Source: Lachnospiraceae bacterium (GTDB taxonomy: Bacteria > Bacillota > Clostridia > Lachnospirales > Lachnospiraceae). From it: a stretch of DNA of 52,229 bases. Within the stretch, counting starts at the first letter, position 1. Each line of letters begins with the position of its first letter. Location: assembly GCA_910574805.1 (NCBI GenBank), contig CAJTCV010000025.1, positions 1 through 52,229 on the forward strand. The letters run 5' to 3'. A program made the translations under genes and the position numbers. The notes below the pieces were generated by a model, which did no database searches, was not told the origin of the DNA, and saw nothing but the letters and a program-made list of their open reading frames with translations. This document shows positions 18,128 through 24,433 of the stretch, piece after piece.

Positions 18128-18601
18128 TTAAATTCCCATAAGATCGTGAAAATACGACAGGGTGGTATATTGATATTTTCGTAAAAATGTTCGTGGATGT
18201 ATGGGAGATGTTCCCTTGATGTGCTGGATATAAGTATTCACATAATCATTTGCTTCCCGGACAATACGGGAAATATTTCTCATCATTTCGGCATATTCAT
18301 CCTGATCAACGATGGCGGTTATGGAGGAGTCAAGATAGGCACTGTTTTTAACAATGACGATTTTTGAATAATCAAGACCGGATTTCATTTTCCTGGAACG
18401 CAGGGTTTTGGTAAACATAAATGCATTTTTATGTCCGATGGAAGAACGAAACGGGACGCAAATAAAATAACCATCATGTGAATCAATGAGCAGACAGGTA
18501 TAGGGGCGTCCGCGCTTGTGCATGAGTTCAGGATATCTGTCAGGGGGATAATCCTGTGCAAATTTTGATGATAGAAGAGAAAGTTCTGAATCGTATTCCA
18601 T
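18128..18601 (-). CDS. Type III toxin-antitoxin toxin, CptN/ToxN-like endoribonuclease
   Basis: This 157-residue protein carries the features I associate with CptIN/ToxIN-type RNA-cleaving toxins: YPELMHKRGRPYTCLLIDSHDGYFICVPFRS near the N terminus, KSGLDYSKIVIVKNSAYL in the middle, DQDEY, and RKYQYTTLSYFHDLMGI at the end. The family cuts RNA and is held inactive by a repeat RNA. The genetic context confirms the call: upstream on the same strand come an attenuator (18644-18670), two near-identical 53-base repeats (18682-18787) and a consensus promoter (18829-18857). ATG 18601 follows a GAGGT. ToxN/TenpN membership instead of CptN is possible. The type III assignment is firmer than the subfamily. 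Confidence 0.88.
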   Translation of the reverse strand: MEYDSELSLLSSKFAQDYPPDRYPELMHKRGRPYTCLLIDSHDGYFICVPFRSSIGHKNAFMFTKTLRSRKMKSGLDYSKIVIVKNSAYLDSSITAIVDQDEYAEMMRNISRIVREANDYVNTYIQHIKGTSPIHPRTFLRKYQYTTLSYFHDLMGI

Positions 18602-18643
18602 TTATCAATACCTCATAATTACAGGTGTTCAGGTACATAAGGA

Positions 18644-18670
18644 CGGGGTTAACCAGCTGAGTTAACCCCG
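18644..18670 (-). terminator. Attenuator between antitoxin RNA and toxin
   Basis: CGGGGTTAAC (18644-18653) and GTTAACCCCG (18661-18670) form a perfect 10-bp stem with a 7-base loop. It sits between the repeats and the toxin gene, where type III loci carry a leaky terminator that sets the antitoxin-to-toxin ratio. The following T-run is weak, consistent with leakiness. Confidence 0.85.
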
Positions 18671-18681
18671 TTGAATATTCT

Positions 18682-18787
18682 CTTCGCCCGGTCAGTTTTT
18701 ATTTTACCGATGTGTCGGAACCGTCACACATCATCTTCATCCGGTCAGTTTTTATTTTACCGATGTGTCGGAACCGTCACACATCAT
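18682..18787 (-). ncRNA. Type III antitoxin RNA, two 53-nt repeats
   Basis: Two direct repeats of 53 bases (18682-18734 and 18735-18787) differ at only two positions, with a fragment of a third at 18788-18796. On the minus strand each unit has GATGTGT pairing with ACACATC around a loop that contains TCCG, and CGGA lies downstream after an A-rich linker. The loop could pair with it to make an H-type pseudoknot, the fold of known ToxI/CptI RNAs. The RNA would start near 18822 and be cut into units by the toxin. The 53-nt length is somewhat longer than the roughly 35-45 nt units I recall for described families. Confidence 0.85.
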
Positions 18788-18828
18788 CATTCCGCGAAGG
18801 AAAAAAGAAAACTCTTCTTTCGTATTTT

Positions 18829-18857
18829 ATTATATGGGGAAGTTATTTTTTTGTCAA
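18829..18857 (-). promoter_or_regulatory. Consensus promoter of the toxin-antitoxin locus
   Basis: On the minus strand, TTGACA (18857-18852), a 17-base spacer and TATAAT (18834-18829) are an exact match to the vegetative sigma consensus, as expected for an antitoxin RNA that must be made in excess. Confidence 0.92.
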
Positions 18858-18948
18858 GAGAAATACGGTCAATTTTATGGAAATTTTAGAGATTGATTGG
18901 CGATGGGATGGATTTGCCCGCAAAATGTTAAAGGAATAATTATACCTA

Positions 18949-18977
18949 TTGACATTTTGCGTGATATCTGTTAAGCT
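18949..18977 (+). promoter_or_regulatory. Promoter of the methylase-like/TIR unit
   Basis: TTGACA at 18949-18954, a 17-base spacer and TAAGCT at 18972-18977 lie 19 bases before the start codon and drive the plus strand. It is divergent from the toxin-antitoxin promoter, about 90 bases away. Confidence 0.65.
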
Positions 18978-18995
18978 TTAGACAGGTGGTAAATC

Positions 18996-20843
18996 ATGGA
19001 AATGTATATCAAAGATATATGGTGGAAATTAAGAACCTGGGTTTCCAGAGAACAGAGCTTTTTGATTATGCTCTACCTGGCCTTTGCTGTTTACCTGGAG
19101 CAGACAGAAACTGAAAGGGGCCGGGAGGAAACGGAATTGCGGACAGATCCCGGCAGTAGGCTGGTCACACGGTCCCGTTCTGGCTGGAGGGAAACAGAAG
19201 ACTTGAAGGGTCTGAGGCGGCTCCGGAATATTTTTGAAGAGATATCAGAGTATGAACTGGAGAGGACGGCCGATGAACTGGAAGAGAGCATTACATGGAA
19301 AGAACTTGCCGGAGAAAAGAAATGCGCGGCGCTTGTCCGGGATCTGAACCGGGAATTGAAGAAGTTCATACAGAGTCGTGAAGATCTGGAGAAAGTCATA
19401 ACCATTCTGGAGGAACTTCCGCCGGAGCTGGACGGCCTGCAGCTTACGCCGAAGAGCGTCAACCGGCTGATGGCCGTGCTCCCGGTCAATCCCGGGACCT
19501 CTTCCATGGCGGAGCTGTATGCCGGGCTGGGGGGCACCGGCCTTACGGTGTTCGACCGGCGGTCCGGGGCCGGCGGGATCATGCGCATGGTCTGCGAGGA
19601 GCAGAGGAAATTATACTGTGATCTTACACGGATCCGGATGTTCTGTCATGGAATCCCTCAGCCAAAGGTACTTCAGCGCGACATTCTGGAGCCGGAGGCC
19701 GGGGATTCGCAGGGCGGCTTTGATCTGGTCCTTGCCGATCTGCCCAAGGGGAAGAACGAAAGTATGCTTGCAGGGAAACAGGGATCTCTGACGGGCAGGA
19801 GGGAAAAGCTGTACGCCGAGTGGGTCTCGATTCAGAGGATTCTGGAACGGGTCAATGACCGGGGAAAGGCCATGATTGTGGTGACCAAGGGAGCCCTGGT
19901 AAGACAGCGGGAACAGGAGCTCCGGGCAATCCTGACCCGGAGAGACTGGCTGGAGGCGGTTATCACACTGCCGGCCAATCTGTATGCTTCGATTCATACA
20001 GGGTTTGAGCTTTTGGTCCTCAATAAGCAGAAGCCTGCCGGATATCAGGGCAGGGTGTTCATGGCGGAACTGGAAGAGAAGAAACAAAAGGGCGGCGGAC
20101 TTCATGAGATATCGGAGGAAATGATCTCCAGACTGCAAAAAGCATATGAGAATCTGGAGGAGCACGCCGGATTTTCTGTGGTTGTCTCTTTGGAAGAGAT
20201 CGCAGAGAAGGAATTTTCCTGGAACCCGTTTCTTTATCTTCGGTGGAAAACGGCCGGTTATAAAAGCAGGAGAACCGTAGCGCTGGGGACCGTCGCCACG
20301 ATCATACGGGGGGCCCAGATTACAAAAAAAGAGGAAGAAATGTATTCCCGGCAGGCGACCCACTACTGGCTGAACATCCGTGATCTGGAAGACGGCAGGA
20401 TCTCCTTTCCGGAGCATTCCAGACTGCGGGCAAAAGCTTCGGACTGGGAAGAAAAATTCGGGATTCAGGAGGGGGACATTATCATGACTTCCAAAGGATC
20501 CGTTTTGAAGATCTGTATGGTGGAACCGGGTATGCCCAAAGCCTTTCTGAGCGGGAACCTTACACGGATCCGGGTGAATCCGGAGAAGTACAGTTCCTGT
20601 GTCTTATACGAGTTTTTGACTTCTCAGGAGGGTCGGGAGGCTCTGGACAGCATTCAGTCAGGCACTACCATCAAGATTTACAATAAGACAAATTTAAGCC
20701 GGCTGCAGATTCCTTACTATGAAAATGCCCGGGAGCTGCAGGAGCAGTTTCGACAGGTCTATGAGGAATATCGGACGTCCATGCAGGAGATCCGGCAAAA
20801 ATTTATATCGGACAGAGAAAGATTGTTAAAAAAATTACAATAG
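18996..20843 (+). CDS. Degenerate N6-methylase fused to HsdS-like specificity domain
   Basis: This 615-residue protein has the order helical N terminus (about 60-160), N6-adenine methylase fold (about 165-345), then one HsdS-type target-recognition domain with a coiled-coil tail (about 425-615: ALGTVATIIRGAQITK, EGDIIMTSKG, YNKTNLSRLQIP). The fold is clear from VVTKGALVRQREQELRAIL and AVITLPANLYASIHTGFELLVLNK, but both catalytic motifs are altered. SAM-binding DPxCGSGG reads VFDRRSGAGGIM, and NPPF reads LADLPKG. So it may recognise DNA without methylating it. It is followed after 17 bases by a TIR gene, with no restriction subunit present. I infer a sensor role in a TIR defence pair. Confidence 0.8.
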   Translation: MEMYIKDIWWKLRTWVSREQSFLIMLYLAFAVYLEQTETERGREETELRTDPGSRLVTRSRSGWRETEDLKGLRRLRNIFEEISEYELERTADELEESITWKELAGEKKCAALVRDLNRELKKFIQSREDLEKVITILEELPPELDGLQLTPKSVNRLMAVLPVNPGTSSMAELYAGLGGTGLTVFDRRSGAGGIMRMVCEEQRKLYCDLTRIRMFCHGIPQPKVLQRDILEPEAGDSQGGFDLVLADLPKGKNESMLAGKQGSLTGRREKLYAEWVSIQRILERVNDRGKAMIVVTKGALVRQREQELRAILTRRDWLEAVITLPANLYASIHTGFELLVLNKQKPAGYQGRVFMAELEEKKQKGGGLHEISEEMISRLQKAYENLEEHAGFSVVVSLEEIAEKEFSWNPFLYLRWKTAGYKSRRTVALGTVATIIRGAQITKKEEEMYSRQATHYWLNIRDLEDGRISFPEHSRLRAKASDWEEKFGIQEGDIIMTSKGSVLKICMVEPGMPKAFLSGNLTRIRVNPEKYSSCVLYEFLTSQEGREALDSIQSGTTIKIYNKTNLSRLQIPYYENARELQEQFRQVYEEYRTSMQEIRQKFISDRERLLKKLQ

Positions 20844-20860
20844 TAAAGGACGGACAAATT

Positions 20861-21637
20861 ATGAATGGTATTTTTATCAGCCACAGCACAAAGGACCGGG
20901 AACTGGTGGAACAGATCGTGGAACTTCTGCAGCTGGGCATGGGGGTGGAACCTTCTAAAATTTTCTGCACTTCTCTGGAAGGAACGCTTCCCACCGGAGA
21001 AGATTTTATCAAAATCATCAAAGACAATGTAAAAGACCGGGGCATGGTGCTGGCGGTCATCACTCCGGAATATTTGAAAAGTCAGTTCTGTATGATGGAG
21101 CTTGGGGCTGCATGGGTGGGAGCAGAATATCTGTGTCCGATCCTGGCGCCGGGGATGGAATACCAGGACCTGGGAGCCTCTCCGCTGGCAAACATTCAGA
21201 TGAGAAAGGCGGATCAGGAGGAAAACTGGAATAAGGTCTATGACGAACTGCTCGGCCATGGGATGATCTCTGCAAATACCGCGCGGTTCCATAAGAAACT
21301 GCAGGAATTTATGAAGTATATCAGGCGTTTGCCAGAGAAAACGGACCGGCTGTATACACCTGACCAGGAGGGATACTATCAGGTGATCATTGAGGCGGCA
21401 AGAACGGTGCCAAAGCCCTACAGGTGCTACAAGATCAAGGGAAAGCTGATGATCGAGGGCCTGCAGCAATTTCTGGACAGCGAGAGCCACTGGATCTTTT
21501 ATACCGAAGGCGCATACGACGATCTGAAAGCAGGGGATCAGGTCCGGCTGAAAATCTCAGAAACGGAGAGAAGATATTTTTCTGATATCGGTTTCGCAAG
21601 AAATATTTATCCGGGTGATCTGAAAGTGATCGGGTGA
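20861..21637 (+). CDS. TIR-domain protein, probable NADase effector
   Basis: This is a 258-residue protein. Residues 1-140 are a bacterial TIR domain: GIFISHSTKDRELVEQIV, then IFCTSLEGTLPTGEDF, then VLAVITPEYLKSQFCMMELGAAW with the expected catalytic Glu80. Bacterial TIR domains hydrolyse NAD+ or make cyclic ADP-ribose signals in Thoeris, CBASS and TIR-STING defence. Residues about 150-258 (YIRRLPEKTDRLYTPDQ onward) are a second domain I do not recognise. The gene lies 17 bases behind the degenerate methylase-specificity gene and shares its promoter. No ThsA, cyclase or SIR2 gene is near, so it is not a known Thoeris or CBASS layout. Confidence 0.88.
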   Translation: MNGIFISHSTKDRELVEQIVELLQLGMGVEPSKIFCTSLEGTLPTGEDFIKIIKDNVKDRGMVLAVITPEYLKSQFCMMELGAAWVGAEYLCPILAPGMEYQDLGASPLANIQMRKADQEENWNKVYDELLGHGMISANTARFHKKLQEFMKYIRRLPEKTDRLYTPDQEGYYQVIIEAARTVPKPYRCYKIKGKLMIEGLQQFLDSESHWIFYTEGAYDDLKAGDQVRLKISETERRYFSDIGFARNIYPGDLKVIG

Positions 21638-21669
21638 GTCGGGTATTAAAATGGTGTTACGCAGATTTC

Positions 21670-21713
21670 CTTACATTTTTGTAAGCAGCACGCCTCCGAA
21701 AATCGTGTATAAT
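21670..21713 (+). promoter_or_regulatory. Response-regulator operator and promoter
   Basis: CTTAC-N6-GTAAG (21670-21685) overlaps a weak -35 region, and TATAAT lies at 21708-21713. The same inverted repeat with the same 6-base gap occurs upstream of the ABC transporter (23650-23665), suggesting activation of both by the encoded response regulator. Confidence 0.6.
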
Positions 21714-21742
21714 AGAAAAAAAGACGAGGGAGGTATGCGTAC

Positions 21743-22429
21743 ATGCCCAGACTGCTGCTTTTGGAGGACGACCGGAGCCTGATCGACGGTTTGACCTATT
21801 CTCTGGAGAAAAACGGATTTGAGACAGAAATTGCGGGGACAGTTAAGGAGGCGGAAAAGCGGGTGACGGAGGACACCGGCTTTGACCTCCTTCTTTTTGA
21901 TGTGATGCTGCCGGACGGCAACGGGATTGCCCTCTGCGAGAAGCTCCGAAGCTTGGGGATCCGGACCCCGATCATCTTCCTGACCGCCTCCGACGAGGAG
22001 ACCAGTGTGATCCGCGGGCTGGACTGCGGAGGGGACGATTATATCACAAAGCCTTTCAAGCTGGGGGAGCTCTGCTCCCGTATCCGGGCGCTTCTGCGCC
22101 GCCTTGACCGGGGAAATGCCGGGGATAACCTTCTGCGGTCGGGAGAGCTGGTGGTCAGCCTGGCGGAAGGAAAGGTATTTTCAGCGGGAAAACCGCTGGA
22201 GCTTACCGGGTCGGAATACCGGCTTTTGTGCCTGCTGCTTCAGAACAGCGGGCGGGTGCTCCCCCGGGACCTGATCCTGAACCGGCTCTGGGACGGGTGC
22301 GGGAATTTCGTGGATGACAATACGCTGTCCGTGTACATCCGCCGCCTGCGGGAGAAGCTGGAAAAGGACCCGTCCCGGCCGGAACATCTAAAGACGGTCC
22401 GGGGCCTGGGCTATCGGTGGGAGGAGTGA
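21743..22429 (+). CDS. OmpR-family response regulator
   Basis: This is a 228-residue regulator. The receiver domain (1-120) has acidic pocket EDD (8-10), phospho-acceptor Asp53 in LLFDVMLPDG, Thr in IIFLTAS and Lys in DYITKPF. The winged-helix DNA-binding domain (about 130-228) includes LTGSEYRLLCLLLQNSGRV and VYIRRLREKLEKDP. It overlaps the ribosome site of the kinase gene, so the two are made together. The shared CTTAC-N6-GTAAG motif ahead of this gene and ahead of the ABC genes suggests positive autoregulation and control of the transporter. Confidence 0.94.
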   Translation: MPRLLLLEDDRSLIDGLTYSLEKNGFETEIAGTVKEAEKRVTEDTGFDLLLFDVMLPDGNGIALCEKLRSLGIRTPIIFLTASDEETSVIRGLDCGGDDYITKPFKLGELCSRIRALLRRLDRGNAGDNLLRSGELVVSLAEGKVFSAGKPLELTGSEYRLLCLLLQNSGRVLPRDLILNRLWDGCGNFVDDNTLSVYIRRLREKLEKDPSRPEHLKTVRGLGYRWEE

Positions 22430-22434
22430 GTGAT

Positions 22435-23664
22435 TTGAGATTTCTGCAGGAAAGACAGACACGGAGATTCTTTTTCTTTCTTATGGGAGTATTTGTATTG
22501 CAGACCGGACTTCTGGGAGTGTTCGGTCTTCTTCAGGTGCGGGAGTTCCAGCGATTTCTCGCCGGGCGGGAGCTTGGGGCCGTGTCGTATCTGCTGGAAC
22601 AGGAGGTTCCGCCGGCGGTGGTGGCGTCCGCCTGGAACTGCACGGAGGTGACGGAGGAGGGGGCAGAACTGCTTCGGATGACGGGACATACCGGGCAGAC
22701 CGGAGGCTTATTCTGGCTGCTTCTGGAGGAGACGTCCGCCGTGTTTCTTTTTCATCTGCTGTGTGCCGGACTTCTGTCTGCAGCCGTTATCCTGGCCGGA
22801 GCCGCCCTTTTTTTCTGCCGAAGGGAGAGGATGTATGAAGAGGCGGAGAGGGTGATCGCAGCCTATGCCCGGAACCGGTTTGAGCGGCATCTGCCCGCCG
22901 GACAGACGGGGGCGGTCTATCAGCTGTTCGGAAGCATCGAGGAGCTTGCCCAGTCTCTGCAGGCAAAGAGTGAGATGGAGCACAGGGCAAAATTATTTCT
23001 AAGAGACATGATATCAAATATTTCCCACCAGTTAAAGACGCCGCTGGCGGCGCTTGGCATGTATATGGAAATCATTCAGGAGGAACCGGAGCAGGAGGAA
23101 ACGGTGCGGAAATTTTCCCGGAAATCCCTGCAGTCGGTGGAGCGGATGGAGCAGCTCATCCAGTCCCTTCTGAAGATGGCCCGACTGGATACGGGGGCGA
23201 TTGCCTTTGAGAAACAGAAGTGCCGGGCGCGGGATCTGGTGGAGCAGGCGGTGGGTGATCTCAGGGAGCGTGCCGTCCGGGAAGGGAAGGAGATCCGGAC
23301 GGAGGGGGCGAAAAGTGCGGTCCTGTGCTGTGACCCGGGGTGGACCAAGGAGGCCGTCGGCAATCTTGTAAAAAACGCCCTGGACCATACGGAGGCCGGA
23401 GGGATCCTTCATGTATCCTGGGAAGAGACTCCTGGGATCTTTCGTCTGTCTGTGGCGGACAACGGATGCGGGATCCCGGAGGAGGATATCCATCATATTT
23501 TCAAACAGTTTTACCGAAGCAGCGCCTCCTGCGACCGGCAGGGGGTGGGACTTGGGCTCTCGCTGGCGAAAACGATCATGGAGGGCCAGGGAGGAAATCT
23601 GTCTGTGGAGAGCAGCCCCGGGGAGGGGAGCGTCTTTCATATGACCTTTCTTACGGAATTGTAA
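22435..23664 (+). CDS. Sensor histidine kinase
   Basis: This is a kinase of about 409 residues. Membrane helices at 12-33 and 102-128 enclose an external loop of about 68 residues. A HAMP-like linker is followed by the phospho-acceptor His198 in ISNISHQLKTPLAAL. The ATP-binding domain shows the N-box NLVKNALDHT, G1 DNGCGIPEE and G2 GVGLGLSLAKTI. The likely start is TTG 22435, 8 bases after GGGAGGAG. GTG codons at 22417 and 22426 lie in or before that site. It partners the response regulator. The real loop distinguishes it from the loopless BceS kinases of antibiotic-detox transporters. Confidence 0.92.
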   Translation: MRFLQERQTRRFFFFLMGVFVLQTGLLGVFGLLQVREFQRFLAGRELGAVSYLLEQEVPPAVVASAWNCTEVTEEGAELLRMTGHTGQTGGLFWLLLEETSAVFLFHLLCAGLLSAAVILAGAALFFCRRERMYEEAERVIAAYARNRFERHLPAGQTGAVYQLFGSIEELAQSLQAKSEMEHRAKLFLRDMISNISHQLKTPLAALGMYMEIIQEEPEQEETVRKFSRKSLQSVERMEQLIQSLLKMARLDTGAIAFEKQKCRARDLVEQAVGDLRERAVREGKEIRTEGAKSAVLCCDPGWTKEAVGNLVKNALDHTEAGGILHVSWEETPGIFRLSVADNGCGIPEEDIHHIFKQFYRSSASCDRQGVGLGLSLAKTIMEGQGGNLSVESSPGEGSVFHMTFLTEL

Positions 23665-23703
23665 GACGGCATTCACGGGACTGTAAGGTCCGGATGATAA
23701 AAT
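23650..23703 (+). promoter_or_regulatory. Candidate operator and promoter of the ABC transporter
   Basis: CTTAC-N6-GTAAG (23650-23665) matches the site ahead of the response regulator. A further half site TGTAAG lies at 23682-23687, 22 bases (two helical turns) from TGTAAG at 23660. A weak TAAAAT (23698-23703) could be the -10. The palindrome overlaps the last codons of the kinase gene. Confidence 0.5.
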
Positions 23704-23737
23704 CATCTAAATCGTATAGAAAGGCAGGACATGACAG

Positions 23738-24433
23738 ATGGAAATCTTAAAAGTAGAGAATCTGAGCAAGGTCTACGGGACGGGAGAAGCCCGTGTGGAA
23801 GCACTGAAAAAGGTCTCCTTTTCCATGGAGAAAGGACAGTTCGGCGCTGTGGTGGGGGCGTCCGGCTCCGGGAAGAGCACGCTTTTGAACTGTATCGGCG
23901 GGCTGGATGAGGCGGACGGCGGAAAGGTATTTCTGAGCGGAAGGGATCTGTTCGCCATGGGAGAGAATGAGAGGACCGTCTTCCGCCGGCGGAATATCGG
24001 TTTTATTTTCCAGGCGTTTCACCTGATCCCGGAGCTTGACGTGGAACAGAATATGATCTTTCCCCTTCTGCTGGATGGCAAGAAGCCGGATCAGGAACGG
24101 GTGGAGGAGCTTCTGGAGGTGCTCGGACTCAAAGACCGGCGCAGGCACCTGCCGGGCCAGCTCTCCGGCGGACAGCAGCAGCGGGCGGCCATCGGACGGG
24201 CCCTGATCACCCATCCGGCCCTGGTGCTGGCGGATGAACCGACGGGAAATCTGGATTCCAGAAGCAGCCAGGACGTGATGGACCTTCTGTGCAGGGCGTC
24301 GAGACACTACCAGCAGACCGTCCTGATGATCACCCACAACCGGAATCTGACCGCCTCGGCGGACCGGGTGTTCCAGGTCATGGACGGGAGACTGAAAGAA
24401 CTGGGAGGCGGGCAGAATGAAACATTATCTTGA
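23738..24433 (+). CDS. ABC transporter ATP-binding protein (MacB/LolD type)
   Basis: This is a 231-residue ATPase: Walker [11 protein letters not shown]-loop in [17 protein letters not shown], signature [15 protein letters not shown], Walker [13 protein letters not shown] and His switch MITHN. The LDVEQN element and LSGGQQQR place it with the MacB/LolD/FtsE group that works with FtsX-type permeases and acts by mechanotransmission, not bulk transport. It overlaps the permease gene by 17 bases. Together with the two-component system it forms a regulated envelope-stress or export module. Confidence 0.94.
   Translation: MEILKVENLSKVYGTGEARVEALKKVSFSMEKGQFGAVVGASGSGKSTLLNCIGGLDEADGGKVFLSGRDLFAMGENERTVFRRRNIGFIFQAFHLIPELDVEQNMIFPLLLDGKKPDQERVEELLEVLGLKDRRRHLPGQLSGGQQQRAAIGRALITHPALVLADEPTGNLDSRSSQDVMDLLCRASRHYQQTVLMITHNRNLTASADRVFQVMDGRLKELGGGQNETLS

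Noticed and set aside
18682-18787. Direct repeats considered as a CRISPR array
   Set aside because: The two units abut without spacers and lie between a promoter and a type III toxin gene. They are antitoxin RNA repeats.
20861-21637. Calling the TIR gene part of Thoeris or CBASS
   Set aside because: No ThsA/SIR2 gene, cyclase or STING-like gene lies next to it. The partner is a methylase-like protein.
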